Assembly (NCBI RefSeq): GCF_022606465.1
Contig: NZ_JALBUF010000008.1
Coordinates: 1-64,000 of the forward strand
From: Sulfoacidibacillus ferrooxidans
GTDB lineage: Bacteria > Bacillota > Bacilli > Alicyclobacillales > SLC66
Reading direction: 5' to 3'
Length of the DNA: 64,000 bases
Shown here: one piece after another, positions 53,367-63,215 of the stretch
Layout of the letters: each line of letters begins with the position of its first letter
Numbering within the stretch: position 1 is the first letter of the stretch
Program-made: the position numbers and the translations under genes
Notes under the pieces: generated by a model
What the model was told of the DNA's origin: nothing
The model's database searches: none
The model's input: the letters and a program-made list of their open reading frames with translations, nothing else

Positions 53367-54016
53367 GCTACCAATCCAAAAAGACTCATAATGCCCGAAA
53401 TGGCACTATTGATCACCATTCCACCAAGAGTTGTACCACCAATCGGGAGAATTAATATCAAAACAAGAAAAAATGGTCCCACACGTTCAAACTGATTAGC
53501 CCGACTCAGCCAACGCGGCGGAAGAGAGTATCTTAATATTTTCCAACCATCCAACGGTGGCACAGGAATTAAATTGAAGATAAATAACGCAATATTGACA
53601 ACAGCAAGCCAAAAACTCAAATTAGCCATAAACATTCCAATGCCAGTAAGCCAAAATGCAGATCCTGAACTACTAATAGCGAGTAATGCTAAAATAGCGA
53701 GTAGTGCAAGGATAGCGTTCATCAATGGCCCTGCAAGAGAAATGAGAACAATACCTACTTGGCGATTGATTCGAATTTTATTTGGATTAAATGTAACAGG
53801 TTTTGCCCATCCAAAATTCACAATCAAAATCATAAGCAATCCAAGTAAGTCTAGATGAGCAAGAGGATTTAAAGTCACGCGGCCCTCTTTCTTTGCCGTA
53901 TCATCACCTAGGAATAACGCCATACGTGCATGTCCATACTCGTGTACTGCAAGACCAATGACAAAAGCGAGGAGCCTAAAGATAAAGCCTGTACCAAAAA
54001 ATGAAAACAGTCCCAC
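53363..54016 (-). CDS. Site-2 protease family (M50) membrane metallopeptidase
   Basis: This 217-residue integral membrane peptidase has the zinc motif HEYGH within the first membrane helix (residues about 25-29). The second metal motif is NLIPVPPLDGWKIL near residue 170. The family includes YwhC-like proteases next to scpA in many Bacilli. Its substrate is unknown. It begins at GTG and overlaps scpA, implying coupling. Confidence 0.9.
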   Translation of the reverse strand: MGLFSFFGTGFIFRLLAFVIGLAVHEYGHARMALFLGDDTAKKEGRVTLNPLAHLDLLGLLMILIVNFGWAKPVTFNPNKIRINRQVGIVLISLAGPLMNAILALLAILALLAISSSGSAFWLTGIGMFMANLSFWLAVVNIALFIFNLIPVPPLDGWKILRYSLPPRWLSRANQFERVGPFFLVLILILPIGGTTLGGMVINSAISGIMSLFGLVA

Positions 54017-54071
54017 GGGCGCAATTCGCTCCTCTACTGAATGTTAAGCGTTCTATTACTCTTGTTTTAAA

Positions 54072-54854
54072 CTACTTTTGTTTTAAACGCCATGGTAGAA
54101 TTTTAGCATATGGTGCAAAATAACGTTTTCCCTTATCAATTTCGCGCATACAGTTCTTGCGCAAATCAGTGAGAAGCAGACTTGTTTCGGTTTGATTGTG
54201 CGCAAATAAAATAATATTTTGTGATATGAATGGCAGAGGGCCAAGTGCTACGTAATAAGTTGGCCCAATTATCTGCGCTAATAGTGTATACAGGTTCCAA
54301 AAATGATGTTGTTTTGGACCTGCAGTTGTCATAATCACATTCATCGCTACTATGCCTTCTGGAGCTAAATGACGTCGTATCTTATCGATAAATGCTTCAC
54401 TAAAGAAACTCGTGGGAGTTTGTTCGTGAAAAAAAACATCAATAAAAATAAGATCGAACACGTCGTCTATGCGGTCGAGATACTTCAAACCATCTTCTGC
54501 AAAGTATCGACACCGCTGATCGGTCGGTAAACCAAAAAAACGTGCAGCGACCTCAATTACCTGTTCATCCAAGTCAATTCCAGTAACATGTGCTTCCCTA
54601 TGCCTTCGATGAATGTGTCTAATCGCTGTCCCTGTACCAACACCGATAGCCAAAAAATTTTGTACGGTAGGAAGCCATGCTACATGAAGCGCAAAAGCCT
54701 GTTGATAGGGAAAATATAATCGTTCCGGTTGTTCAATGGCTAAAGCTCCTTGCCATCCTGAACCTTCTTCGCCAAAGCGCATATAGCGAACACCACTTCG
54801 TTCTCCCACTTGAATAGCTTGATAGATAGAATTCGCCTTATAAATGATCGTCAC
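54072..54854 (-). CDS. Spermidine-synthase-like protein (SAM-fold)
   Basis: This 260-residue Rossmann methyltransferase-fold protein is similar to the C-terminal domain of spermidine synthase. The nucleotide motif reads FLAIGVGTGTAIRHI instead of the usual GGGDG, and GIDLDEQVIEVAARFFGL follows. The DVF motif (IFIDVFFHEQTP) replaces the usual catalytic D-S/A-x-D. Because of these changes, true spermidine synthase activity is doubtful. It lies 15 bp after ribH on the same strand. The GTG start has no clear ribosome site. Confidence 0.8.
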   Translation of the reverse strand: MTIIYKANSIYQAIQVGERSGVRYMRFGEEGSGWQGALAIEQPERLYFPYQQAFALHVAWLPTVQNFLAIGVGTGTAIRHIHRRHREAHVTGIDLDEQVIEVAARFFGLPTDQRCRYFAEDGLKYLDRIDDVFDLIFIDVFFHEQTPTSFFSEAFIDKIRRHLAPEGIVAMNVIMTTAGPKQHHFWNLYTLLAQIIGPTYYVALGPLPFISQNIILFAHNQTETSLLLTDLRKNCMREIDKGKRYFAPYAKILPWRLKQK

Positions 54855-54869
54855 GAGTCAAATCCACAT

Positions 54870-55340
54870 TCACAGGGATAACGAACGATGTAAATTAGCC
54901 ATCTCAATGGCCGTGACAGCAGCTTCCCAACCCTTGTTGCCAGCCTTCGTTCCTGCACGCTCTATCGCTTGTTCAATTGTATCTGTAGTAAGCACACCAA
55001 AACACACAGGAATACCACTGTGCAGTGCTGTGGATGCAATTCCCTTAGCTGTCTCAGCTGCGACAAAGTCAAAATGAGGAGTTGATCCGCGAATCACTGC
55101 TCCTAATGCAATAATGGCATCATAACGACCTGACTCAGCCATTTTTTTTGCAATCAACGGGATTTCAAACGCCCCAGGTACCCAGGCCACATCGACCCGT
55201 TCGGCTTCCACGCCATGACGTATTAACGAATCTTGTGCACCAGATAGCAGTCTAGTAGAGATAAAATCATTAAATCGTGCAATCACAATTCCTATGCGCA
55301 AACCAGTACCAACCAGATGACCCTCAAATACTTGTCCCAT
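54870..55340 (-). CDS. ribH: 6,7-Dimethyl-8-ribityllumazine synthase
   Basis: This enzyme condenses the ribityl-aminopyrimidine with dihydroxybutanone phosphate in the penultimate step of riboflavin synthesis. It has 156 residues, with [52 protein letters not shown] and GNKGWEAA. The ATG at 55340 is favoured, with aagggg 8 nt upstream. It is the last rib gene of the operon. Confidence 0.97.
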   Translation of the reverse strand: MGQVFEGHLVGTGLRIGIVIARFNDFISTRLLSGAQDSLIRHGVEAERVDVAWVPGAFEIPLIAKKMAESGRYDAIIALGAVIRGSTPHFDFVAAETAKGIASTALHSGIPVCFGVLTTDTIEQAIERAGTKAGNKGWEAAVTAIEMANLHRSLSL

Positions 55341-55351
55341 TTTCATACCCC

Positions 55352-56542
55352 TTATAAGTTTAATAAATGCCCAAGTTTAGATTTTTTGGTGTTCAAATAT
55401 CGTTCATTAAAAGCACTTGCGTCTATTTCGATGGGAACACGTTCAACCACAGTCAACCCATGTCCACTTAATCCACTTATTTTCCGTGGATTATTGGTTA
55501 ATAATTTCATTTGGCCAACGCCAATATCTTTTAAAATTTGTGCACCAATTCCATAATCGCGCAAATCAGCGGCAAAGCCAAGTTCATGGTTAGCTTCTAC
55601 TGTGTCTAGGCCTTGTTCCTGCAAATGGTATGCCTTAATCTTATTAATTAAACCAATTCCGCGGCCTTCTTGCCGCATATACACAAGAACTCCTTGCCCT
55701 GCTTCTGCAATTTGCGTAAGAGCAGCATGAAGTTGTGGTCCGCAATCACACCTCCAAGATCCAAAAACATCTCCTGTTAAACACTCTGAGTGTACTCTAA
55801 CTAACGTAGGAACAAGAGGATCAATTTCACCCATCACAAGTGCAATATGCTCTTTTCCATCCAATGTATTGGTGTATGCGATAATTTTAAAATCTCCAAA
55901 TTCAGTAGGAAGATCAGCCTCCGCTACACGTGTGACTAATTGTTCTTGTTCCTTGCGATAGGCAATCAGATCAGCGACAGTAATCATGTGCAAATCAAAC
56001 TCTTTAGCAAGTAATTCAAGATCTGGCCTACGTGCCATTGTCCCATCAGGCTTTAAAATTTCACAAATAACACCAGCAGGATAGGCATCACATAGTCGAG
56101 CTAGATCGACAGCGGTTTCAGTATGCCCTGCACGCCTCAAAACCCCTCCTTTTTTCGCGATAAGGGGGAAAATATGCCCAGGCCGTTTGAAATCTCCTGC
56201 CGTACTAGTAGGTGAAATCAGAGCATTTACCGTAGCTGCGCGTTCTGCTGCGGAAATCCCAGTTGTTGTAGATATGTGATCCACTGAGATGGTGAATGCA
56301 GTTTCGAGTGTATCTGTGCTTTTTTCAACCATAGGAGTTAATTGTAGTTCCATTGCTCGTTCTTCTGTGATCGGTACACAAACCAGACCACGACCATGTG
56401 TAATCATAAAATTAATTGTTTGTGGTGTAGCTAATTCTGCAAGAGCGATAAAATCTCCTTCATTTTCACGCCCCTCATCATCTGTCACAATGACCACTTG
56501 TCCTTTTTTTAACGCTTCTACTGCTTTTTCTACAGTCGACAT
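55352..56542 (-). CDS. ribBA: Bifunctional DHBP synthase / GTP cyclohydrolase II
   Basis: This 396-residue fusion supplies both precursors of riboflavin. The N-terminal half (RibB) has [13 protein letters not shown] and [12 protein letters not shown]. The C-terminal half (RibA) has [18 protein letters not shown] (zinc cysteines), [11 protein letters not shown] and [11 protein letters not shown]. The ATG at 56542 has aaggga 10 nt upstream. It overlaps or abuts neighbouring rib genes in one operon. Confidence 0.97.
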   Translation of the reverse strand: MSTVEKAVEALKKGQVVIVTDDEGRENEGDFIALAELATPQTINFMITHGRGLVCVPITEERAMELQLTPMVEKSTDTLETAFTISVDHISTTTGISAAERAATVNALISPTSTAGDFKRPGHIFPLIAKKGGVLRRAGHTETAVDLARLCDAYPAGVICEILKPDGTMARRPDLELLAKEFDLHMITVADLIAYRKEQEQLVTRVAEADLPTEFGDFKIIAYTNTLDGKEHIALVMGEIDPLVPTLVRVHSECLTGDVFGSWRCDCGPQLHAALTQIAEAGQGVLVYMRQEGRGIGLINKIKAYHLQEQGLDTVEANHELGFAADLRDYGIGAQILKDIGVGQMKLLTNNPRKISGLSGHGLTVVERVPIEIDASAFNERYLNTKKSKLGHLLNL

Positions 56543-56568
56543 ATCTATATCATCCCTTGTCCAGACGT

Positions 56569-57231
56569 TCAGTAACCCCATTCACGAAGTTGCTGTTCAG
56601 TAATTAAACCTGATGAATGTGTATCATTGCTCTTATTTTTAGGGGACAGCCCAAGGAGACGTTCGACATATTTCCCAATCATATCGACCTCCAAATTTAC
56701 TTTTAACCCTGGCCCCGCATGTTGTATGGTGGTCATCGTTGCTGTGTGCGGGATAACTGATACTTGAAAGGAATGAGATGAAACTGTCATGACAGTTAAG
56801 CTAACTCCATCCACTGCAATAGATCCTTTTTCAACAATATATCGCATAAGATCTTCATTTGCTGCAATCGTTATTACATGGGCAATATCATCTCGATCTA
56901 CTGCTGTAATCTGGCCAACGTCATCAATATGCCCTGCAACAAGATGTCCATCTAATCGACCACCTAATTGCAATGCCCGTTCCAGATTTACCATCGATCC
57001 TTTCATCAAAAACTGCAGTGCAGTGCGTTTTACAGTCTCTGGAACTGCATCGACTACCATAAAACCATTTCCTTGTTTTGTGATCGTGAGACAGACGCCG
57101 TTTACAGAGACACTGTCACCTATTTTTGTGTGCGCAAACAACTTCTTTGCAGCAATCGATAACAACAGTGCGCGCCCTGTTCGTTCTATTTTTATAACCG
57201 TGCCCATCTCTTCAATTAGTCCAGTGAACAA
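56569..57231 (-). CDS. ribE: Riboflavin synthase, alpha chain
   Basis: This enzyme dismutates two lumazines to riboflavin. It contains two tandem lumazine-binding domains (residues 1-97 and 98-200), starting [11 protein letters not shown] and ending with a family-typical tail. [13 protein letters not shown] and [13 protein letters not shown] are the paired motifs. I prefer a TTG start, because gaggga lies 6 nt upstream and the protein then begins MFTGLIEE, as in the family. An ATG two codons earlier is too close to that site. Confidence 0.95.
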   Translation of the reverse strand: MFTGLIEEMGTVIKIERTGRALLLSIAAKKLFAHTKIGDSVSVNGVCLTITKQGNGFMVVDAVPETVKRTALQFLMKGSMVNLERALQLGGRLDGHLVAGHIDDVGQITAVDRDDIAHVITIAANEDLMRYIVEKGSIAVDGVSLTVMTVSSHSFQVSVIPHTATMTTIQHAGPGLKVNLEVDMIGKYVERLLGLSPKNKSNDTHSSGLITEQQLREWGY

Positions 57232-57273
57232 GTTCATTCCCTCTATCTGTTATCCATATGACCAAAAGTGCAT

Positions 57274-58389
57274 TCAATCCAACAGCGTTTCATCGGTATA
57301 CACCGGTTTACCAATGGTCAATTCATCAGCACCTATGGTTTTCCGTACAATATCCTTGAGTCTAATCGGAAAGGATTGGCCACTAGATTGATGAGATTGT
57401 TTTAAGGTAGGCCAACCGCTCCCAAGAAAAACTGGCGCATGAAACATCCATACCTCATCAACAGCTTGTGCATCTAAGAATGCCTGCGCAAGTGTACTTC
57501 CACCCTCTAGTAACACGTGTCGTAGTCCACGTTCACCCATCAAAGCAAGTGCTTCACGGATCATCTCATCCTCTTCTAATGAATGTAAGTGCACGACTTC
57601 TACTCCGCACGCTCGGAGCTCCTCTGCTTTTGTAGGGTCAGCAGTTGGTGAGCACAGAATCACTGTGGATACGGCTTGATCTGTCACTACACGTGCACCA
57701 ACAGGGGTTCGCAACATGTGATCGAAAATATAGCGAATGGGATTTCTCCCATTGGCGATCTGACGTGTTGTGAGCTGCGGATTATCTTGAATAATCGTAT
57801 TAACACCAACCATGATGGCATCTACTTGATTGCGTAATTGATGTGTCTCTCGTTGTGCTTCTGTTCCTGTAAGCGCAAGTGGTGTTCCATCCGTTGTCGC
57901 TATCCAACCATCCATAGACGCAGCTAACTTCAACGTAACAAATGGGCGCTGATGTTCAATATAATGTAGATATATTTTATTTAGGGATCTAGCCTCAGAT
58001 TCCAATAGTCCAACTTCGACCGTAATTCCTGCATCCCTCAGAATGGCTATGCCTTTTCCTGCAACTAATGAAAATGGATCTCTCATCGCGATGACAGCGC
58101 GTTGAATACCTGCTTTAACTAAAGCATGTGCACAGGGGGGTGTTTTACCATAATGTGCACATGGTTCTAGCGTAACATAAAGAGTGCTCTCAAACGCATC
58201 GTCTGCTGCCATATCTAACGCGTGAATCTCTGCGTGCTTCTTCCCGGATTGAAGATGTGCACCAAATCCTACGATTCTGTTCCCTTTAACTAATACAGCT
58301 CCTACCAGAGGATTTGGGCTTGTTCGACCAGTAGCAAATGTAGCTAGTTGAATCGCCATCCGCATATACTCTTCGTCACCAATAGGCAC
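57274..58389 (-). CDS. ribD: Riboflavin biosynthesis deaminase/reductase
   Basis: This bifunctional enzyme carries out the second and third steps from GTP. The N-terminal deaminase has HAEIHALDMA and LEPCAHYGKTPPCAHALV, which give the zinc ligands. The C-terminal reductase (from about residue 145) has TLKLAASMDGWIAT, GVNTIIQDNPQLTTR and LLEGGSTLAQAFLD. It has 371 residues. It is the first gene after the FMN riboswitch and terminator. Confidence 0.97.
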   Translation of the reverse strand: MPIGDEEYMRMAIQLATFATGRTSPNPLVGAVLVKGNRIVGFGAHLQSGKKHAEIHALDMAADDAFESTLYVTLEPCAHYGKTPPCAHALVKAGIQRAVIAMRDPFSLVAGKGIAILRDAGITVEVGLLESEARSLNKIYLHYIEHQRPFVTLKLAASMDGWIATTDGTPLALTGTEAQRETHQLRNQVDAIMVGVNTIIQDNPQLTTRQIANGRNPIRYIFDHMLRTPVGARVVTDQAVSTVILCSPTADPTKAEELRACGVEVVHLHSLEEDEMIREALALMGERGLRHVLLEGGSTLAQAFLDAQAVDEVWMFHAPVFLGSGWPTLKQSHQSSGQSFPIRLKDIVRKTIGADELTIGKPVYTDETLLD

Positions 58390-58436
58390 GAGAACGCCCC
58401 CACTCCTTAGAGGATGTTAAATGCACAATCAGGCAA

Positions 58437-58471
58437 ATAAAAAAGCGCCATAGTGATGACTCAGGGCGCTC
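58437..58471 (-). terminator. FMN-riboswitch-controlled terminator before ribD
   Basis: On the minus strand agcgcc and ggcgct form a stem with about 15 nt between them, followed by six T. It lies between the riboswitch and ribD, which is the place expected for the attenuator. Confidence 0.88.
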
Positions 58472-58508
58472 AAAATGAAACAGAGCATGCGATCATACGC
58501 GCATGACT

Positions 58509-58645
58509 CCACATCCTTCTTTTATCCGGACTATACCGTCGGTACTGGTTTTTCACCAGTTCATGCCAATAAGGCTCGTGGACTTCGCAGATGCGTCACC
58601 ACCGGTCGGGAGTTGGAACTTGCCTCACCCTGCCCTGAAGGAACA
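58509..58645 (-). promoter_or_regulatory. FMN riboswitch (RFN element)
   Basis: The minus strand shows all RFN landmarks in order: ccttcagggcagggtg, ccgaccggtggtgacgc, agtccacgagcc, gaactggtgaaaaaccagt, ccgacggtatagtccgg and a final agaagga. FMN binding would favour the downstream terminator and shut off ribD-ribE-ribBA-ribH. Confidence 0.96.
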
Positions 58646-58663
58646 TATGGAATTGTTACATAC

Positions 58664-58693
58664 AGTATACTGATCAGAGATACTCATTGTAAA
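58664..58693 (-). promoter_or_regulatory. Promoter of the rib operon
   Basis: The minus strand has a -35 TTTACA (58693-58688) and a -10 TATACT (58669-58664) with an 18-nt spacer, just upstream of the FMN riboswitch. Confidence 0.7.
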
Positions 58694-58700
58694 GCTAATG

Positions 58701-58735
58701 AAAAAAGTAGCCAATCGGTTGGGCGCCGACCGGCT
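58701..58735 (-). terminator. Terminator of the spoVA transcript
   Basis: On the minus strand gccggtcgg pairs with ccgattggc (two G-U pairs) and is followed by acttttttc. It ends the spoVA/46-residue-ORF transcript just before the rib promoter. Confidence 0.8.
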
Positions 58736-58747
58736 TCAACAGACGTT

Positions 58748-58888
58748 TTAATGACCCAGGGCTGGCATCTTGCCACCGCGGAAAAACTTGGACACATAAG
58801 GCCAAATAGGAACCACGAACCCTGCAACGCCACGAAATACGCCAAAAAACCGAACAATCTGTGGAATCCAGCCGAGGACAGTTAGCAT
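58748..58888 (-). CDS. 46-residue small membrane-associated protein, unknown
   Basis: This short frame begins with ATG, 8 nt after gaggag, and encodes MLTVLGWIPQIVRFFGVFRG, then VAGFVVPIWPYVSKFF and RGGKMPALGH. It is amphipathic or hydrophobic with a basic tail, so it could lie at the membrane. It sits directly after spoVAEA and before a terminator, so it should be expressed with the spoVA genes in the forespore. I do not recognise it. A longer overlapping frame on the same strand looks artificial. Confidence 0.65.
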   Translation of the reverse strand: MLTVLGWIPQIVRFFGVFRGVAGFVVPIWPYVSKFFRGGKMPALGH

Positions 58889-58912
58889 AGGTTTTCTCCT
58901 CCTCTTTCACAC

Positions 58913-59527
58913 TTATTGTACGAGGAGAAGTGGTGAAGCGTTACGGCTATCGCCCATGGAAAACTCATCTAGTTCAATAAGAAGTCGTAATGCGCTAACG
59001 GTCACAGGGCATCCGCGATGGCGATCATCAAGGCCTTTCATCTTTCCAATGTCCCCAATCCCTATTAAACAGGGAACGCGTAGTCTTCGTAAAATATCCA
59101 CAGTGTCACCAAAAATAAATTTTCGTTTACTGCGTAACCGAAATCCGTATTTATTGACAGCTGCATCAACGATACGTCCGCGTCGATCTATGGAAAAATC
59201 CACCTTCACACCACGAACATAACGCGTATTACTAGCTACTGCAAGTACACCAATGATGCGAATACGCCGATCTTGAACTAAACTGCGAAGTGCCTGTTCA
59301 CCAGGACCTTGACCCCAAGTACCGTTGTCATCCAGCATCACGATCACTGGATCATGCGCTGCATGAAGCACAAGATCTGCAATAGTTGCCCCTGCAAGTG
59401 GTGTTGGATTGCCTGCAGAACGGGAAATCACCCTTGCATGAACAAGAGAAGCTGCTATTTCAAGAGCCGTTCTCGCAATAATATCGCCATCAGTGACTAA
59501 AATAACGCGCGGTCGCTGTTGTTCCAT
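58913..59527 (-). CDS. spoVAEA: Stage V sporulation protein AE (SpoVAEA)
   Basis: This 204-residue soluble protein of the SpoVA locus has VILVTDGDIIARTALEIAASL near the start, ISRSAGNPTPLAGATIADL and a DPVIVMLDDNGTWGQGPGE motif. SpoVA proteins handle Ca-dipicolinate uptake into the forespore and release at germination. The order spoVAC-spoVAD-spoVAEB-spoVAEA matches Bacillus, although spoVAA, spoVAB and spoVAF are absent here. Confidence 0.9.
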   Translation of the reverse strand: MEQQRPRVILVTDGDIIARTALEIAASLVHARVISRSAGNPTPLAGATIADLVLHAAHDPVIVMLDDNGTWGQGPGEQALRSLVQDRRIRIIGVLAVASNTRYVRGVKVDFSIDRRGRIVDAAVNKYGFRLRSKRKFIFGDTVDILRRLRVPCLIGIGDIGKMKGLDDRHRGCPVTVSALRLLIELDEFSMGDSRNASPLLLVQ

Positions 59528-59548
59528 TTTGCTAACCCCCTCACCATA

Positions 59549-59911
59549 TTAACCACGCGCCCGCGCAATCAGTGCTGTGAGAAATGCAAATACAATGGCC
59601 GCGGAAATTCCAGCACTTGTAACTTCAAAAATCCCAGTTATAAGGCCAATAATTCCATATTGATTGGCTTCTGCCATAGCACCATGAACAAGTGCATTGC
59701 CAAACGAAGTAATAGGTACTGTAGCACCTGCACCTGCAAATTGAATAAGAGGATCATACCATCCCAATCCATCGAGCACGGCACCGGAAACAACTAAGAT
59801 GGTCATTACATGCGCTGGAGTTAACTTAGTTAAGTCAAGGAGAAGTTGTCCGATAACGCAAATTAATCCTCCTACCACAAAAGCTGTAAGAAAGATCCAA
59901 GGATGCGGCAT
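59549..59911 (-). CDS. spoVAEB: Stage V sporulation protein AE (SpoVAEB)
   Basis: This is a 120-residue membrane protein with about four helices, paralogous to Spo[23 protein letters not shown] and [20 protein letters not shown] are the family motifs. It likely forms part of the DPA channel. The ATG at 59911 has gaggtg 9 nt upstream; an ATG at 59920 abuts that site. Confidence 0.93.
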   Translation of the reverse strand: MPHPWIFLTAFVVGGLICVIGQLLLDLTKLTPAHVMTILVVSGAVLDGLGWYDPLIQFAGAGATVPITSFGNALVHGAMAEANQYGIIGLITGIFEVTSAGISAAIVFAFLTALIARARG

Positions 59912-59924
59912 GTGCGTCATCACC

Positions 59925-60938
59925 TCACGAAAAAGTTTGCGCTTCAATAGTTACAGCATGTGCAATACAGGGAATCGTTTCACTTTGCTGCGCGCTCACA
60001 GTCGAGAGTAACGCTCCCGTCGCAACAACGAGGATGCGGTTCCATTCGCCCGCTTGGAGGCGTCTCAATAGATGTGCAAATGTCACACATGCACAACATG
60101 CAGGCCCACTGCCACCGCTAAATACTTCAGGTTGTGTAGGGTCATACATAAGCATGCCACAGTCAGTAAATCGATCGCCAACATCTATGTTTTGACGCAA
60201 TAAAAGTTCGCGTGCAATCGGATGACCGACGCGTGCAAGATCTCCCGTAGCGATGAGATCGTAATCGTCTACTGTCAAACCAGTATCCTTTAAGTGTGCC
60301 ACAATCGTATCAGTTGCAGCCGGAGCCATGGCCGCCCCCATTTCCCAAGGGCTTTTTACCCCAAGATCGACTACTTTCCCAATGGTGGCATAATGAATCG
60401 TAGGACCTGATATTCCTTTACCGATGAGTGCTGCACCTGCTCCTGTCACAGTACAATGTGCAGTTGGAGGTTTTTGCGCTCCATATTCAGTAGGATATCG
60501 AAACACTCGTTCTGCAGTACTATTGTGACTACTTGTACTTGCTAACGCATACTGCGCAGCATCCGAATCCACTAAGAGTGCACAGAGTGCAACAGCCTCC
60601 ATGCTTGTCGCACATGCGCTATAAATACCAAGCAGTGGTTTAGTATTCGTTCTTCCTGCAAAATTGGCAGAGATATTATGCGGAAGTAGGTCACCGGATA
60701 CCGAGAAATCGACATGTTCCATTGTAAGACCGGCCTTGCTTACAGCCTTTTCCTGTGCCTCTTCAAGCAACTTGCGCTCCGCTTTTTCAAAACTTTCCTG
60801 ACCAAGATATGGATCAGAGAAGATTAAATCAAACTCTTTTCCAAGTGGACCTCTTCCTTCTTTTTCCCCTACCGCCGTTCCCGTTCCCAAGATGCGGGGG
60901 TGCGAATGAAACGCCCATGTTTGTTGACCAATTCGCAC
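59925..60938 (-). CDS. spoVAD: Stage V sporulation protein AD
   Basis: This 337-residue protein has a thiolase-like fold and binds dipicolinic acid. It has [43 protein letters not shown] (the cysteine position of the thiolase fold) and CAHHCRTAERxx-like [17 protein letters not shown]. The start is an ATG, with gaggtg upstream. It lies between spoVAC and spoVAEB. Confidence 0.95.
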   Translation of the reverse strand: MRIGQQTWAFHSHPRILGTGTAVGEKEGRGPLGKEFDLIFSDPYLGQESFEKAERKLLEEAQEKAVSKAGLTMEHVDFSVSGDLLPHNISANFAGRTNTKPLLGIYSACATSMEAVALCALLVDSDAAQYALASTSSHNSTAERVFRYPTEYGAQKPPTAHCTVTGAGAALIGKGISGPTIHYATIGKVVDLGVKSPWEMGAAMAPAATDTIVAHLKDTGLTVDDYDLIATGDLARVGHPIARELLLRQNIDVGDRFTDCGMLMYDPTQPEVFSGGSGPACCACVTFAHLLRRLQAGEWNRILVVATGALLSTVSAQQSETIPCIAHAVTIEAQTFS

Positions 60939-60979
60939 ATCCTCACCTCCGTTTTATCCGATTAGAGCACGAATGCGTT

Positions 60980-61438
60980 TTACACGTGCAAGATGATATA
61001 TCGTGCAAGCCCAACAAAAAAAGCAGATACTACACCAAAAACAATGACAGGTCCAGCCAGTTTAAACATATTGGAACCAATGCCAACAACGTATCCTTCC
61101 GTTTTATGTTCAAGTGCTGCAGAGGTCATTGCATTGGCGAATCCAGTAACTGGAACAGCAGAACCTGCTCCTGCCCATTGACTAAATTGATCGTAGATGC
61201 CTATACCAGTTAATACAGCAGAAAGCATAATAAGAATAGCTACAGTAGGATTCCCTGCCATTTTTTCACTCATGTGATAGTAATGCACGAAAAGTTCCTG
61301 TATTCCCTGTCCAAGTAAACAGATCGTTCCACCTGCTAGAAAGGCACGCAACACATTGCGCAGCACAGGTCGAGTTGGTTGCCGTCCTTTTAAAAATTGC
61401 TGATATTGCTTTTGACGATTGCCCAGTGAAACGCCCAA
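60980..61438 (-). CDS. spoVAC: Stage V sporulation protein AC
   Basis: This 152-residue membrane protein acts as a mechanosensitive DPA-releasing channel in B. subtilis. AFLAGGTICLLGQGIQELFVHY and WAGAGSAVPVTGFANAMTSAALE are diagnostic. It has about four membrane segments. It follows sigF by about 100 bp and is probably forespore-expressed. Confidence 0.94.
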   Translation of the reverse strand: MGVSLGNRQKQYQQFLKGRQPTRPVLRNVLRAFLAGGTICLLGQGIQELFVHYYHMSEKMAGNPTVAILIMLSAVLTGIGIYDQFSQWAGAGSAVPVTGFANAMTSAALEHKTEGYVVGIGSNMFKLAGPVIVFGVVSAFFVGLARYIILHV

Positions 61439-61540
61439 AAGACCCCATCTCCTAACCTCATGGTGTCAATTCTAATGAATCGACACCCTTATGGTTTCCA
61501 AATGGGGTCAAAATATGATCGGTCTTACGTCTTAGACCAA

Positions 61541-62305
61541 TTAGAGATTTTCATCCGTCAACAAAGTCTCTCTAATGCTATGCAAAATTCGCTTTTCTAA
61601 ACGCGATACTTGCACTTGAGAGATATGCAGCATATCAGCAACTTCAGACTGAGTTTTGTCTTTAAAAAATCTCATATAGACAATCAATCTTTCTCGTTCT
61701 GGAAGCCGTGATAAAGCATCGTGCAAAGCTAGTTTATCAAACCATTTATCTTGCTCTGCATCAGCTATTTGATCCATCAAATAAATGGGATCGCCCTCGT
61801 TTTCAAACACTGTTTCATGGATAGAGGCCGGTACCCGCATCGCTTCTTGTGCTAATACTACTTCTGCAGGTTCAATGCCAAGAGCATCAGCTATTTCATT
61901 GATTTGAGGTTGCCGACCTAGTTCTTTTGCAAGATCATCTCGTTTACGTCTAATATGCCTGGCTAATTCTTTTAGCGAACGACTCACTTTTACTGTGTTA
62001 TCATCGCGTAAGAAACGCTGAATCTCCCCAATAATCATAGGAACGGCATAAGTTGAAAATTTTACATCGTAATGTAAGTCAAACTTATCTACAGCTTTCA
62101 TTAATCCTATGCAACCAATCTGGAAAAGATCGTCAGGTTCATATCCGCGCCCAAGAAAACGCTGAACAACTGCCCAAACCAAGCGTTGGTTACTAACGAC
62201 TAACTCGTCGCGTGCGGATGCATCTCCTTCTTGACTAGCTTGGATAAGCGCACGCACGCGATCGTCCGATAACTTTGGGTAATCGCGAGCTACTCCATGA
62301 TTCAT
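61541..62305 (-). CDS. sigF: RNA polymerase sigma-F factor
   Basis: This is the first forespore-specific sigma factor (254 residues). Region 2 has NQRLVWAVVQRFLGRGYEPDDLFQIGCIGLMKAVDKFD-type helices, region 3 has REIGRQPQINEIADALG-type sequence, and region 4 ends with RLIVYMRFFKDKTQSEVADML and VSRLEKRIL. It is held inactive by SpoIIAB. It is the third gene of the spoIIA operon and starts 5 bp after spoIIAB. Confidence 0.97.
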   Translation of the reverse strand: MNHGVARDYPKLSDDRVRALIQASQEGDASARDELVVSNQRLVWAVVQRFLGRGYEPDDLFQIGCIGLMKAVDKFDLHYDVKFSTYAVPMIIGEIQRFLRDDNTVKVSRSLKELARHIRRKRDDLAKELGRQPQINEIADALGIEPAEVVLAQEAMRVPASIHETVFENEGDPIYLMDQIADAEQDKWFDKLALHDALSRLPERERLIVYMRFFKDKTQSEVADMLHISQVQVSRLEKRILHSIRETLLTDENL

Positions 62306-62310
62306 TGTTC

Positions 62311-62763
62311 CTACACCTCATGATGGGTAGCGCTCTGGGGCGTGCGAATGCGCTTGATAAAACGCAACATCGTACCACGGCCTACCACAGACTCTACATC
62401 AAATTCATCGACAAAAGATTCCATGATGGTAAAGCCCATGCCTGAACGTTCAAGCTCAGGTCGAGATGTATAAAGGGGCTCTCGGACTACATCTATATCT
62501 TCAATACCCACCCCATGATCTTCCACCACTAGCTCTATACTATCACCCATGATTTTACAATGCAAATAGATGTCTCCATCTTTTTCTCCATAGCCATGAA
62601 TAATACAGTTTGTTACTGCTTCTGATACCACTGTCTTTATTTCAGTCAATTCATCCATTGTAGGATTCATTTGAGCAACAAAGGCAGCTACAGCAACTCG
62701 TGCAAATGCCTCATTTTCTGAGAGCGCACGAAAGGTCATAGACATGAAATTAGTAGAATTCAC
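62311..62763 (-). CDS. spoIIAB: Anti-sigma-F factor / serine kinase
   Basis: This 150-residue GHKL-fold protein binds sigma-F and phosphorylates Spo[25 protein letters not shown] and [24 protein letters not shown] form the first half, and [11 protein letters not shown] and [13 protein letters not shown] form the ATP pocket. It overlaps spoIIAA by 4 bp. Confidence 0.97.
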   Translation of the reverse strand: MNSTNFMSMTFRALSENEAFARVAVAAFVAQMNPTMDELTEIKTVVSEAVTNCIIHGYGEKDGDIYLHCKIMGDSIELVVEDHGVGIEDIDVVREPLYTSRPELERSGMGFTIMESFVDEFDVESVVGRGTMLRFIKRIRTPQSATHHEV

Positions 62764-63116
62764 TTTGCTACCTCCTTTAAAGCTTGAATTGCAGTGGCAC
62801 GATCCTTATAGATCTTCACGATTTTGTGTAAACCAGACATTTCAAAAAGTCTTTCAATGGGTTTTGACAATGAAGTAATAATCAGCTCTCCTGATTGGCT
62901 ATGTAATTTTTTATAGCGTCCTAAAATCACCCCTAGACCTGAACTATCCATAAATGTGACACCTCGTAAATCAAGAATGAGATACTTAGTTTTTGTAGCA
63001 TCGATCTCTCGGTCCAGTGTCCCCCTTACATGTTCAGCCGCATGATGATCCAGTTCGCCATGAAGTGTGGCAATCATCATGGATCCACGATTTAAGGTTT
63101 CAATTTGTACCTTCAT
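62760..63116 (-). CDS. spoIIAA: Anti-anti-sigma factor
   Basis: This 118-residue STAS-domain protein, when dephosphorylated, releases sigma-F from SpoIIAB. The phosphorylated serine is residue 58 in [16 protein letters not shown], and [17 protein letters not shown] is the first strand-helix. It is the first gene of spoIIAA-spoIIAB-sigF. The upstream region has a Spo0A-like box. Confidence 0.97.
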   Translation of the reverse strand: MKVQIETLNRGSMMIATLHGELDHHAAEHVRGTLDREIDATKTKYLILDLRGVTFMDSSGLGVILGRYKKLHSQSGELIITSLSKPIERLFEMSGLHKIVKIYKDRATAIQALKEVAK

Positions 63117-63174
63117 CTTTGCAAGCTCCTTCCTGGAAACTGCAGCCTCATTGTAAGAGCCTTCTTGTTATATC

Positions 63175-63215
63175 AGTTCGCGTATCAAAGGAAAGTCTCC
63201 TGCCTGTCGACAAAA
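63175..63215 (-). promoter_or_regulatory. Candidate Spo0A box and sigma-H-like promoter of spoIIA
   Basis: On the minus strand ttttgtcgaca (63215-63205) differs by one base from the 0A box TTTGTCGAA. It is followed by caggaga (63202-63196) and, 14 nt later, gcgaact, a loose match to the sigma-H -35 and -10. In B. subtilis spoIIA is transcribed by sigma-H RNA polymerase with Spo0A. The -10 match is poor. Confidence 0.4.

Noticed and set aside
58695-58910. 71-residue minus-strand frame over the 46-residue ORF
   Set aside because: It reads through the terminator and has scattered cysteines and no family-like pattern. The shorter frame has the ribosome site.
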